64,000 nt of DNA from Streptomyces varsoviensis (GTDB lineage: Bacteria; Actinomycetota; Actinomycetes; Streptomycetales; Streptomycetaceae): NCBI RefSeq assembly GCF_000718635.1, contig NZ_JOBF01000012.1:186001-250000 (forward strand). Reading direction: 5' to 3'. Within the stretch, counting starts at the first letter, position 1. Each line of letters starts with the position of its first letter. Position numbers and translations under genes: made by a program. This document shows positions 43,836 through 51,761 of this stretch, one piece after another. Below the pieces are notes generated by a model. The model did no database searches. It had not been told where the DNA came from and worked only from the letters and a program-made list of their open reading frames with translations.

Positions 43836-45337
43836 GCGGCTTACTCAGACTCGTGCCTCCCGACGACCCGGAACCCGTACCGCGGCTGCACTGGGGGCCG
43901 CCGCCCGACGGCGGCCCCGCCACCACCCGCCGGCTGCGCGCCGCCGCCGAAGGCCCCGCCCGGCCGCGCCGCCGCCCCGGCTGGGCCGCCGACCCGCTCG
44001 ACGAACTCGCCGAGGAACTGGCGGAGGTCTGCGCCGCCGCCGTGCACCCCGACGAGATCGCCGCGGTCCTCGAAGCCGACGGCATGACGGCCGAACAGGC
44101 CGCCGAACGCTACGGCCGCCGCGACGCCTTCGAACTCGCCGAGGACCTGTTCGCCAAGGTGCCCCGCGCCTACCCCGAACCCGGCCCCCGGCCCGACCCC
44201 TGGCAGGCCGCGCCCTGGCAGTCCCTGCTGCGCGCGGTCGTCTTCACCCTCCCCGGCCTCGGCTACGGACTGGCGGAACCCTTCCTCGCGGCCTCCCGCG
44301 AGCAGCGGACGGCGAGCATCGCCGCGCTCGTCGCCTCCGCCCTCGTCGCCTGGGCCTGGAACCAGGGGCTCGCCCACCGCGCCTACGGCCGGCTCGCCTC
44401 CGGCGGCCCCGCGGCCTGCGCCCGGACCCTGCGGCTCGGCGCGCCGCTCGGTGCCCTGCTCGCCTTCGCCTGCGCGCTGGCCTTCCCCGCCCCCGGCGGG
44501 GTGACGGCCTTCTCCGCGGGCCAGGCGCTCTACCTGGGGGCCGCCACCGTCCTGCTGGTCCTCGGCGGCGAACGGCTGCTGCTGTACTGCCTGCTGCCCA
44601 CGGCCGCCGGGGCCGCCCTGCTCCTTACGGCCGACCTGCCGGGCTGGGCGCGCACCCTCCCGCTGCTCGCCACCGTCGGCGGCGCGGCCGGGGCCGCGGC
44701 CCGCGCGACCGTACGCGCCACCCGCGACGCCCCGCCGTCCGCCCCGGCCGCCGCGCCCCTGACCGCGTCCGTCCCGTACGGCCTGTTCGGCCTCGCCTGC
44801 GGCGTTCTGACGACCTTCGCGGCCCTCGGCGACCGGCTCTGGTACGGCGACGGCGCGCCCGCCTCCGGCCCCGTCGTGATCGCCCTGACCCTCAGCATGG
44901 GGGCCGCCGAGTGGCTGCTCTACCGCTGCCGCGGACTGTCCCTGCGCGCCCTCGCGCACAGCACGAACACGGGCGGGCTGCTGCTGCGCGCCATGCGGGT
45001 GCTGGCCATATGCCTGAGCACCTACCTCGGGGCGCTGGCCGTACTGGCCCTCGCGACGACGGCGCTGTGGCCCGGCAGCCCGCCGCTGACCGTGCCGCGC
45101 GACCTCGCCCTGCTCCTGCTGGGCGCGGTGCTGTGGACGGGGCTGCTGCTCCAGGCGCTCGGCACCGCCTGGGCCCCCGCCCTGCTCTGTATCGGCGCGG
45201 CCGCCGGGGAAGCGGTCGCCTTCACCCTGCGGTCGGCCGGGCCGACCGCCGCCCAACTCGCCCTGTGCGGCGGGGCCGCGGCCGCCCTGTTCGCCGTCGC
45301 CACCGCGCGGCTCGGCCGGATCACCACGCACCGCTGA
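43832..45337 (+). CDS. Polytopic membrane protein, putative exopolysaccharide flippase/channel
   Basis: 501 residues from ATG 43832, overlapping the PelF stop by four bases. About 135 cytoplasmic residues lead, with DELAEELAEVCAAAVHPDEI and a Glu/Ala-rich helical region. Around ten to twelve spans follow between about 140 and 495. The layout and place resemble PelG, the membrane partner of PelF, but I see no motif that proves homology. It should move the nascent chain across the membrane, or anchor the synthase. The 3' end holds a weak copy of its stop region. Confidence 0.75.
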   Translation: MSGLLRLVPPDDPEPVPRLHWGPPPDGGPATTRRLRAAAEGPARPRRRPGWAADPLDELAEELAEVCAAAVHPDEIAAVLEADGMTAEQAAERYGRRDAFELAEDLFAKVPRAYPEPGPRPDPWQAAPWQSLLRAVVFTLPGLGYGLAEPFLAASREQRTASIAALVASALVAWAWNQGLAHRAYGRLASGGPAACARTLRLGAPLGALLAFACALAFPAPGGVTAFSAGQALYLGAATVLLVLGGERLLLYCLLPTAAGAALLLTADLPGWARTLPLLATVGGAAGAAARATVRATRDAPPSAPAAAPLTASVPYGLFGLACGVLTTFAALGDRLWYGDGAPASGPVVIALTLSMGAAEWLLYRCRGLSLRALAHSTNTGGLLLRAMRVLAICLSTYLGALAVLALATTALWPGSPPLTVPRDLALLLLGAVLWTGLLLQALGTAWAPALLCIGAAAGEAVAFTLRSAGPTAAQLALCGGAAAALFAVATARLGRITTHR

Positions 45338-45380
45338 ACGGCACCAGCACCCCTGAACGGTACGCAAGCCCGTAGAGGAA

Positions 45381-45403
45381 ACATGCCGCAAAAAGCGGCA
45401 TGT
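45381..45403 (+). promoter_or_regulatory. Perfect 9-bp hairpin between membrane and epimerase genes
   Basis: ACATGCCGC-AAAAA-GCGGCATGT, an exact stem with an A5 loop, lies 21 bp before the ATG of the epimerase and just upstream of its GAGGAG. No U-tract follows, so it is unlikely to be a simple terminator. It could stabilise or process the mRNA, limit translation, or act as an operator within the operon. Confidence 0.5.
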
Positions 45404-45423
45404 CGCACTAGAGGAGCATCCGC

Positions 45424-46431
45424 ATGACCGCAACCCCCCAGGCCCCCGTCGCCGTCACCGGCGCGGAGGGCTTCATCGGCTCCCACCTCGTCGAGGCGCT
45501 CGTCGCCGCCGGCCGGCGGGTACGCGCCATGGTGCAGTACAACTCCTTCTCCTCGTTCGGCTGGCTGGAGACGCTGCCGAAGGAGGTGCTGGCCGAGACC
45601 GAGATCGTGCTCGGCGACGTACGCGACCCCGGCTCCGTGACCGGCCTGGTCACCGGCGCCGACACCGTCTACCACCTCGCCGCCCTCATCGCGATCCCCT
45701 ACTCCTACCGGGCGCCGCACAGCTATGTGGAGACCAACGTCACCGGCACCCTCAACGTCCTGGAAGCCGTACGCCACCTGGGGACGCCCCGCCTCGTCCA
45801 CACCTCCACCAGCGAGACGTACGGCACCGCGCTGACCGTGCCGATCACCGAGGACCACCCGATCAACACGCAGTCCCCGTACGCCGCGTCCAAGGCCGGC
45901 GGCGACCGGCTCGCCGACAGCTACCACGCCAGCTTCGAGACGCCCGTCGTCACCCTGCGCCCCTTCAACACCTACGGCCCCCGCCAGTCCATGCGCGCCG
46001 TGATCCCCACCGTCATCGCCCGCGTCGCCGCCGGGGAGCGCTCGCTCGACCTCGGCGACCTGCGCCCCACCCGCGACTTCAGCTACGTCAAGGACACCGT
46101 CGCCGCGTTCCTCGCCGTCGGCACCGCGCCCGCCGAACACGTCGTCGGCCGGACCTTCAACGCGGGCACCGGCCGGGAGATCTCCATCGGCGACCTCGTG
46201 ACCCTCATCGGCAAGCTCATGGACGCGGAACTGGAGGTCCGCGAGGACACCCGCCGCGTGCGGCCCGCCGCCTCCGAGGTGATGCGGCTGCTCTGCGACG
46301 CCTCACGGCTGCGCGCCGCCACCGGCTGGGCCCCCGCCCACCACCTCGAAGAGGGCCTCGCCCGCACCATCGAGTTCTTCCGCGACCCGGCGAACCTGGC
46401 CCGGTACAAGACCGACATCTACAACGTCTGA
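45424..46431 (+). CDS. NAD-dependent sugar epimerase/4,6-dehydratase (extended SDR)
   Basis: 335 residues from ATG 45424, with GAGGAG upstream. NAD-binding motif GAEGFIGSH (about 11-19); catalytic YAASKAGGDRL (Tyr-x3-Lys); TSTSETYGTAL; RPFNTYGPRQSM. The NSFSSFGWLE insertion recalls LegB-type NAD-dependent 4,6-dehydratases, though UDP-GlcNAc/Glc 4-epimerases share the fold. In the cluster it would supply the UDP-GalNAc/UDP-Gal-like donor, equivalent to fungal Uge3, or a deoxysugar. Confidence 0.88.
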   Translation: MTATPQAPVAVTGAEGFIGSHLVEALVAAGRRVRAMVQYNSFSSFGWLETLPKEVLAETEIVLGDVRDPGSVTGLVTGADTVYHLAALIAIPYSYRAPHSYVETNVTGTLNVLEAVRHLGTPRLVHTSTSETYGTALTVPITEDHPINTQSPYAASKAGGDRLADSYHASFETPVVTLRPFNTYGPRQSMRAVIPTVIARVAAGERSLDLGDLRPTRDFSYVKDTVAAFLAVGTAPAEHVVGRTFNAGTGREISIGDLVTLIGKLMDAELEVREDTRRVRPAASEVMRLLCDASRLRAATGWAPAHHLEEGLARTIEFFRDPANLARYKTDIYNV

Positions 46432-46456
46432 CGAGATGTCAAGAGGAGTCAGTGCC

Positions 46457-47197
46457 ATGTCAGTTCCCAAGGAGAAGGACCCCATGCACGCAGTCATCCT
46501 GGCCGGGGGCAAGGGCGTCCGCCTGCGCCCCTACACCACCGCGCTGCCCAAGCCCCTCGTCCCCATCGGCGACCAGCACGCGATCCTGGAGATCGTCATG
46601 CGCCAGCTCGCCGCCGCCGGCTTCACGAGCTGCACCCTCGCCATCGGCCACCTCGGCCACATCATCCGCGCCTACGTCGGCACCGGCGCCCAATGGGGCC
46701 TGCGCGTCGGCTACACCACCGAGGACAGCCCCCTCGGCACCATGGGCCCGCTGCTCACCATGCTCGACCGGCTCCCCGAGCACTTCCTCGCGCTCAACGG
46801 CGACATCCTCACCGACCTCGACTTCGGCGACGTGCTGCGCGACCACCGCTCCTCCGGCGCGCCCCTGACCATCGCCACCTACGCCCGCCAGGTCGCCATC
46901 GACTTCGGGGTGCTGACCACCGAGTCCGACCGCGTCGTCGGTTTCACCGAGAAGCCCAGCATGGACTACCGCGTCTCCATGGGCGTCTACGGCATCTCCC
47001 GCGACGCCCTCGCCCGCTACACCCCCGGACTGCCGCTCGGCTTCGACGAACTGGTCCTCGACCTGCTCGCCGAGGGCACCCCGCCCCACGCCTACGCGTT
47101 CGACGGCTACTGGCTCGACATCGGACGGCCCGACGACTACGACCGGGCCAACGCCGAGTTCGCCGGCCGCCGCGACATGCTGATCAAGGGAGTGTGA
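46457..47197 (+). CDS. Sugar-1-phosphate nucleotidyltransferase
   Basis: 246 residues from ATG 46457, with AAGAGGAG 8 bp upstream; ATG 46484 would remove a nine-residue extension. The nucleotide-binding motif is AVILAGGKGVRLRPYT (about 12-27), followed by KPLVPIGDQHAIL, the metal-site LALNGDILTDLDF, a VGFTEKP strand and YWLDIGRPDDYDRA at the end. This is the RmlA/GalU/GDP-mannose pyrophosphorylase fold. It presumably activates the sugar used by the epimerases. Tightly spaced in the operon. Confidence 0.92.
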   Translation: MSVPKEKDPMHAVILAGGKGVRLRPYTTALPKPLVPIGDQHAILEIVMRQLAAAGFTSCTLAIGHLGHIIRAYVGTGAQWGLRVGYTTEDSPLGTMGPLLTMLDRLPEHFLALNGDILTDLDFGDVLRDHRSSGAPLTIATYARQVAIDFGVLTTESDRVVGFTEKPSMDYRVSMGVYGISRDALARYTPGLPLGFDELVLDLLAEGTPPHAYAFDGYWLDIGRPDDYDRANAEFAGRRDMLIKGV

Positions 47198-47206
47198 CGA
47201 GCCGAC

Positions 47207-48121
47207 ATGCGCATCCTCGTCCTGGGCGCCGGCGGCTTCCTGGGCGGCCACACCGCCCGGCGGCTGCGCGCACTGCCGGGCGCGCGGGTCACGGACGGGG
47301 GCCGCACCCCCGCCCGTACCCCCGGCGACGGCTTCACCGCGGACCTCGCCACCGCCGACGGACCCGGCCTCGCCGACGCCCTGCGCGCCCTCGCCCCCGA
47401 CGCCGTCGTCAACTGCGCGGGCGCCACCGGCGGCAGCCCCCTCCACCTCGCCGGGGCCAACGCCCGCGGCCCCGCTCTCCTCAGCGAGGCCCTCCAGGCC
47501 GCCGCCCCCGGCGCCCGCCTCGTCCACCTCGGCTCCGCCGCCGAATACGGCGCCCCCGACGGGCCCCGCCCCTCCGCCGAGTGCGACCCGGCCCGGCCGC
47601 TCGGCCTCTACGGCGCCACCAAACTCGCCGGCACCCTCGCCGTCACCGAATCCCCCCTGGACGCCGTCGTGCTCCGCGTCTTCAACCCCGTCGGCCCGTA
47701 CGCGCCCGAAGCCACCCTGCCCGGCCGGCTCGCCGCCGAACTGCGCCGCGCCGGCCCCGACGGCACCGTCGCCGTCGGCGACCTCTCCGCCTGCCGCGAC
47801 TTCGTCGACGCCCGCGACGTCGCCGACGCCGTGGCCCGCGCCGTCACCGCGCCCGGCCCCCTGCCCCGCCTCATCAACATCGGCAGCGGCACCGCCCGGC
47901 CCGCCCGCGCCCTCGCCGAAGGGCTCGCCCGCGCCGCCGGGTTCCGCGGCCGCGTCGACGAGGGCGGCCACGGATCGCGGCGCTCCCCGGCCGTGCCCTG
48001 GCAGCAGGCCGACATCACCACCGCCCGCACCGCCCTCGGCTGGACACCGCGCCGCCCCCTCGACGACTCCCTCGCCGACCTCTGGGCCGCCCACGACCGC
48101 AGCGCGGAGCCCGCGCGATGA
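47207..48121 (+). CDS. NAD-dependent epimerase/dehydratase (second)
   Basis: 304 residues from ATG 47207, 9 bp after the previous stop. Rossmann motif LGAGGFLGGHTARR (about 5-18), HLGSAAEYGAP, YGATKLAGTLA (Tyr-x3-Lys), VFNPVGPYAPE, and INIGSGTA near 225. It resembles reductase/epimerase members of the extended SDR family; the exact sugar substrate is not identifiable. It overlaps the spherulin-4-like gene (ATGA). Confidence 0.85.
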   Translation: MRILVLGAGGFLGGHTARRLRALPGARVTDGGRTPARTPGDGFTADLATADGPGLADALRALAPDAVVNCAGATGGSPLHLAGANARGPALLSEALQAAAPGARLVHLGSAAEYGAPDGPRPSAECDPARPLGLYGATKLAGTLAVTESPLDAVVLRVFNPVGPYAPEATLPGRLAAELRRAGPDGTVAVGDLSACRDFVDARDVADAVARAVTAPGPLPRLINIGSGTARPARALAEGLARAAGFRGRVDEGGHGSRRSPAVPWQQADITTARTALGWTPRRPLDDSLADLWAAHDRSAEPAR

Positions 48122-48807
48122 CCGCCCCCGCGTGCGATACGGGGCGACGGCTGCTCGTACCGCTGTACGTCCACCCCGCCGTCGCCCCCCAGGCATGGAC
48201 GGCGCTGCTGCGCACCGCGACCCGGCTCGAAGGGGTGATCCTCAACGCCGCGGACGGCCCCGGCACCCGCCCCGACCCCGCCTTCACCGCCGCCGCCACC
48301 CGGCTGCGCGGCGCCGGCGTACCGCTCCTCGGCTACGTCGACACCGGATACGGCCGCCGCCCGCTGCGCGCCGTCGTCGCGGACATCCGCCGCCACCGCA
48401 AGTGGTACGGCGTCGACGGCGTCTTCCTCGACCAGGCCGCGGCACAGGCCGCGCTCGTCCCCCGCTACCGCAGACTGGCCGTCGCCGCCCGGGTGCTGGG
48501 CGCGCACCGCACCGTGCTCAACCCCGGCACGTACCCCGACCCGGCGTACGCCGAGATCGCCGACCTCCTCGTCACCTTCGAGGGCGACTGGGCGACGTAC
48601 CAGCGCGCCGAGGTCCCGGCCTGGGCGCACGGCCACCCGCCGCGCCGCTTCTGCCACCTCGTCTACGCCGTGCCGCACGGCCGCGCCGACGACGTGGCCC
48701 GGACCGCCGAACGGCGCGGCGCCGCCGTGCACTACGCGGTCCCCGGAGCCGGGGCCAACCCCTGGCAGACCGCGCCGCCGGCGGCCGCGACTCGACAAGA
48801 AAGGTAG
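48118..48807 (+). CDS. Spherulation-specific family 4 protein (Spherulin 4/GH135-like)
   Basis: 229 residues from ATG 48118 inside the preceding stop. The conserved TIM-barrel-like pattern LLVPLYVHPAVAPQAW, VILNAADGPGT, PLLGYVDTGYG (about 68-78), WYGVDGVFLDQA and FEGDW identifies the family of Physarum spherulin 4 and Aspergillus Sph3 (GH135), which cleaves galactosaminogalactan. No signal peptide or membrane span is seen, unlike Sph3. Odd point: VFLDQ has Gln106 after Asp105, where family members often have Glu (from memory). It probably trims the cluster's polymer, or binds it. Confidence 0.85.
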   Translation: MTAPACDTGRRLLVPLYVHPAVAPQAWTALLRTATRLEGVILNAADGPGTRPDPAFTAAATRLRGAGVPLLGYVDTGYGRRPLRAVVADIRRHRKWYGVDGVFLDQAAAQAALVPRYRRLAVAARVLGAHRTVLNPGTYPDPAYAEIADLLVTFEGDWATYQRAEVPAWAHGHPPRRFCHLVYAVPHGRADDVARTAERRGAAVHYAVPGAGANPWQTAPPAAATRQER

Positions 48808-48814
48808 GACACTG

Positions 48815-49621
48815 GTGACCGTACGACCCGTCCGCGCCGCGCTGCTCGTCCTGCTCGCCCTGGCCGTCGCGGGCTGCACCCAGGCCGGCCTGCCCGAGCC
48901 GCGTCAGGCGTCCCCCGCCGGGCACCGCTGGCAGCCCGAGCCCGGCACCGCCTGGCAATGGCAGCTCGACGGCCGCGTCGACACCAGCGTGCCCGTCCCC
49001 GTGTACGACATCGACGGCTTCGAGAACAGCGCGCGGACCGTCGCCGCCCTGCACGCCCGCGGCGCCAAGGTCATCTGCTACCTCAACGTCGGCGCCTGGG
49101 AGAGCTTCCGGCCCGACCACGCCAAGTTCTCCGAGAAGCTGCTGGGCGCCAACAACGGCTGGGGCGGCGAGCGGTGGCTGGACATCCGCCGACCGGACCG
49201 GCTCCGCCCGATGATGGCCGCCCGCATGGACATGTGCCGGAAGAAGGGGTTCGACGCGGTGGAACCCGACCTCACCGAGGCGTACCGCAACCGCACCGGG
49301 TTCACCGTCACCGCCGCGCAGCAACTCGCCTACAACCGCATGATCGCCGGCCTGGCCCATGAACGCGGCCTCTCCGTCGGGCTCAAGAACGACGTCGACC
49401 AGATACCGCAGTTGGTCGGCGACTTCGACTTCGCCGTGAACGAGGAGTGCGCGCAGTTCGGCGAGTGCGCCGCACTGCGGCCCTTCATCGAGCACGGCAA
49501 AGCCGTCTTCCACGTCGAATACAAGCTGGAGCCGGGCGAGTTCTGCGACCAGAGCAAGCGGCTCGGGCTCAGCTCGATGCAGAAGCGCCTGAAGCTGGAC
49601 GCCTGGCGCCGCCCCTGCTGA
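48815..49621 (+). CDS. GH114 endo-alpha-1,4-polygalactosaminidase lipoprotein
   Basis: 268 residues from GTG 48815, with GGTAGGA upstream. Lipoprotein signal ending in LAVAGC (Cys21), so it is anchored outside the cell. The GH114 TIM barrel is clear: WQWQLDGRVD, YDIDGFENSA, VICYLNVGAWE, WLDIRRPDRLRPMMAAR, GFDAVEPDLTEAY (Glu150, Asp152), GLSVGLKND and NEECAQFGEC. The founding enzyme hydrolyses alpha-1,4-polygalactosamine; the fungal counterpart Ega3 is part of the GAG cluster. It probably frees or edits the locus's polymer at the cell surface. Its 3' end overlaps the convergent gene by 53 bp. Confidence 0.93.
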   Translation: MTVRPVRAALLVLLALAVAGCTQAGLPEPRQASPAGHRWQPEPGTAWQWQLDGRVDTSVPVPVYDIDGFENSARTVAALHARGAKVICYLNVGAWESFRPDHAKFSEKLLGANNGWGGERWLDIRRPDRLRPMMAARMDMCRKKGFDAVEPDLTEAYRNRTGFTVTAAQQLAYNRMIAGLAHERGLSVGLKNDVDQIPQLVGDFDFAVNEECAQFGECAALRPFIEHGKAVFHVEYKLEPGEFCDQSKRLGLSSMQKRLKLDAWRRPC

Positions 49622-50699
49622 CCTCGGCGGCCGGGCCGGCCGCAGCCGGACCGAGCCCGAGTTCGGCGTCGCCGAGCGGCGCGAAGAACCGGGCCACGTC
49701 GTCGTCGGTCACCGCCTGGAGCGTCGCCGGCGACCAGCGCGGCCGCCGGTCCTTGTCGATCACCTGGGCGCGGATGCCCTCCACGAGGTCGGGCAGGGCG
49801 AACGCCGCGCACGAGACGCGGAACTCCTGGTCGAGTACGGGCCGCAGCGCGCCGAGGGAACGGGCGGAGCGCAGCGCGCGCAGGGTCACCTTCAGGGCCG
49901 TCGGCGACTTCCCCATGATCTGCTCGGCGGCCTCCTTGGCCGCCGCGATCCCGGTGTCCGAGAGCCGCTCGACGATCTCCTCGACCGTGCCGGACGCGTA
50001 GCAGGGGTCGATCCACTCCCGCCACTCCTCGAACACGCCCGGCGGCGCGGGGCGCGCCTCCGCCCGTACGGCGGCGTCCGCGTCCGTGGTGGCCAGGGCC
50101 GCCACGAGCGCTCCCAGCCGGTCGGACGGGACGAAATGGTCGGCGAAACCGCACAGCAGCGCGTCGGCCGCGCCCATGGAGGAAGAGGTCAGGGCGAGAT
50201 GGGTGCCCAGCTCGCCGGGGGCCTGGGCGAGGAGATGGGTGCCGCCCACGTCGGGGACGAAGCCGATGGCGGTCTCCGGCATGGCGACCCGCGACCGCTC
50301 CGTGACGACCCGGACGCCGCCGTGCGCGGAGACCCCGACCCCGCCGCCCATGACGATGCCGTCCATGATCGCCACATACGGCTTGGGGTACTCGGCGATA
50401 CGGGCGTTGAGCAGGCACTCGTCGCGCCAGAAGCCGGCCGAGGCGTCGCCGCCCGCGGTGGTGGCGTCCGCGTGGATGGAGCGGATGTCGCCGCCCGCGC
50501 ACAGGCCGCGCTCACCGGCCCCGGTGATGACCACGGTGGCCACGTCGTCGTCGAGCTCCCACGCGCGGAGCGCGGCGTCGATGCGCCGGACCATGGAGTG
50601 GGTGAGGGCGTTCAGCGCCCGGGGGCGGTTGAGGACGATCCGGCCCGCCCGGCCGTCCTTGCGGAAGAGGACCTCGTCGTCGGGGGGAGGGGTGGTCAT
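49569..50699 (-). CDS. Enoyl-CoA hydratase/isomerase family (3-hydroxyisobutyryl-CoA hydrolase-like)
   Basis: 376 residues from ATG 50699; the frame continues upstream but without support. Crotonase motifs: VLNRPRALNALTHSMV, the CoA oxyanion segment CAGGDIRSIH, PYVAIMDGIVMGGGVGVSAHG, MPETAIGFVPDVGGTHLL with Glu and Asp as in hydrolases. The length (about 370) and C-terminal region fit 3-hydroxyisobutyryl-CoA hydrolases of valine breakdown. A palindromic operator lies upstream. It ends inside the convergent GH114 gene. Confidence 0.9.
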   Translation of the reverse strand: MTTPPPDDEVLFRKDGRAGRIVLNRPRALNALTHSMVRRIDAALRAWELDDDVATVVITGAGERGLCAGGDIRSIHADATTAGGDASAGFWRDECLLNARIAEYPKPYVAIMDGIVMGGGVGVSAHGGVRVVTERSRVAMPETAIGFVPDVGGTHLLAQAPGELGTHLALTSSSMGAADALLCGFADHFVPSDRLGALVAALATTDADAAVRAEARPAPPGVFEEWREWIDPCYASGTVEEIVERLSDTGIAAAKEAAEQIMGKSPTALKVTLRALRSARSLGALRPVLDQEFRVSCAAFALPDLVEGIRAQVIDKDRRPRWSPATLQAVTDDDVARFFAPLGDAELGLGPAAAGPAAEVSRGGARRPASGASASS

Positions 50700-50830
50700 G
50701 TGGCGGAACCTGTTCTCGTCAAAGGGGGGTATGGCCGGGGGCGGGGCGTGCCGCCACGCGGCGACTTGCGGGTGGAAGCGGCGGGCGCGACGCGTCGGGG
50801 CGGGGGACGCGAGCCTGCCCACGAACATAT

Positions 50831-50846
50831 AGTTGGACGTCCTACT
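50831..50846. promoter_or_regulatory. Palindromic operator upstream of the acyl-CoA gene
   Basis: AGTTGGACGTCCTACT is a 16-bp palindrome with one mismatched pair around a perfect GGACGTCC core. It lies about 130 bp upstream of the hydratase/hydrolase start and just beyond the end of the phosphatase-like gene. Such palindromes are typical of TetR/FadR-like regulators of acyl-CoA genes in actinomycetes (inference). Confidence 0.5.
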
Positions 50847-51438
50847 AAGTCCAGGGTTCCGGGGGCCCGGCCCCGAGCGGCCGGCCGCAGCGCAGATTCC
50901 ACCGCCCCGCGCCGCCGGTCAGCTCCGTCAGCGTCAGCGGCGGCACGTCGAGCCGCCAGAAGACCTGCGGGGGGAGGCCGACCGCGTACACGACCGCCGC
51001 CCGTACGGCCGCGGGCTCCGCGACGGCGAGCAGTCGGCCCTCCGCGCAGCTCGCCAGCCAGCCCCCGACCCGCGCGACCAGCGCGGCAACGGACTCGCCG
51101 CCGTGCGGCGCGGCTTCGGGGTCCGCCAGCCACTCGGCCACCGCCGCGGGCTCGGCCCCGGCCACCTCCGCCAGCGACCGGCCCCGCCAGCGGCCCGCGT
51201 CCAGGTCACCGAGGGCGGGAACCGCGTCCGCCGCCGCCAGCCCCAGCGCCTGTGCCGTCTCCCGGCACCGCCGGGACTCCGCGCGCGCCTGGCGGTCGGA
51301 GCGCGGCAGCCCGCCCGCCACGGCGCGCGCCTGCCGCGACCCCGCGCCGTCCAGCGGAGCGTCGTCGCCGAACCGCGCCTCCCGCAGCTCCGCGCCGACC
51401 GCCGGCGTCACCAGCAGCACCCGTACTCGCCCCGTCAT
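50845..51438 (-). CDS. Histidine-phosphatase-fold protein lacking the catalytic histidines
   Basis: 197 residues from ATG 51438. Strand order and spacing match the histidine phosphatase (CobC/PGM-like) family: RVRVLLVTPAVGAELREARF where RHGET is expected, PLDGAGSRQA, RCRETAQALGL, LGDLDAGRWRGRSLAEV, GGESVAALVARVGGWLA, and LLAVAEPAAVRAAVVYA where the second SHGG is expected. Both His positions (near 12 and 150) are replaced (TPA and AEP). It could bind a phosphate-free ligand or act as a pseudoenzyme. The position next to a B12-regulated cobalt locus hints at cobalamin relevance. Confidence 0.83.
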   Translation of the reverse strand: MTGRVRVLLVTPAVGAELREARFGDDAPLDGAGSRQARAVAGGLPRSDRQARAESRRCRETAQALGLAAADAVPALGDLDAGRWRGRSLAEVAGAEPAAVAEWLADPEAAPHGGESVAALVARVGGWLASCAEGRLLAVAEPAAVRAAVVYAVGLPPQVFWRLDVPPLTLTELTGGAGRWNLRCGRPLGAGPPEPWT

Positions 51439-51604
51439 CGTGCCCCCATTCCTCCGCGTGCCGTCGGCTGTGCGCCGGAGCGTTCGACTTGCGGCCCCCA
51501 GGAGATCACGGCCGTCGCGGCGGCCGACGCCGGGGCGTACGGCATCCGGACCGCCGCGCACCGTGGCGGCGCGGATCACGGCGCGGTACGGTCGCGTGGA
51601 CATG

Positions 51605-51735
51605 ACGACGGTGTGACGGAAGTCCGGTGAGAATCCGGCACGGTCGCGCCACTGTGAACCAGGCCGACGCCCCGACTCCGGGCGGCGGCAGGGAAGTCAG
51701 ACCCCGCACCGTCGTCCACGGCACCAACGACCGGG
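51605..51735 (+). ncRNA. Cobalamin riboswitch
   Basis: The B12-box core GAAGTCCGGTGAGAATCCGG (51617-51636) is followed by CACGGTCGCGCCACTGT, the canonical conserved segment, and by a downstream GGGAAGTCAGACC region that completes the fold. It lies directly upstream of cbtB. Cobalamin binding should lower expression of the cobalt uptake genes. Boundaries are approximate. Confidence 0.92.
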
Positions 51736-51761
51736 ACGCGTGTTCCCCAGGAGGTTCTGCC

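Noticed and set aside
40100..49621. Teichoic-acid or capsule cluster of the usual Wzx/Wzy type
   Set aside because: There is no polymerase of Wzy type, no initiating transferase and no Wzz; the PelF, GH114 and spherulin-4 genes fit a galactosamine polymer better.
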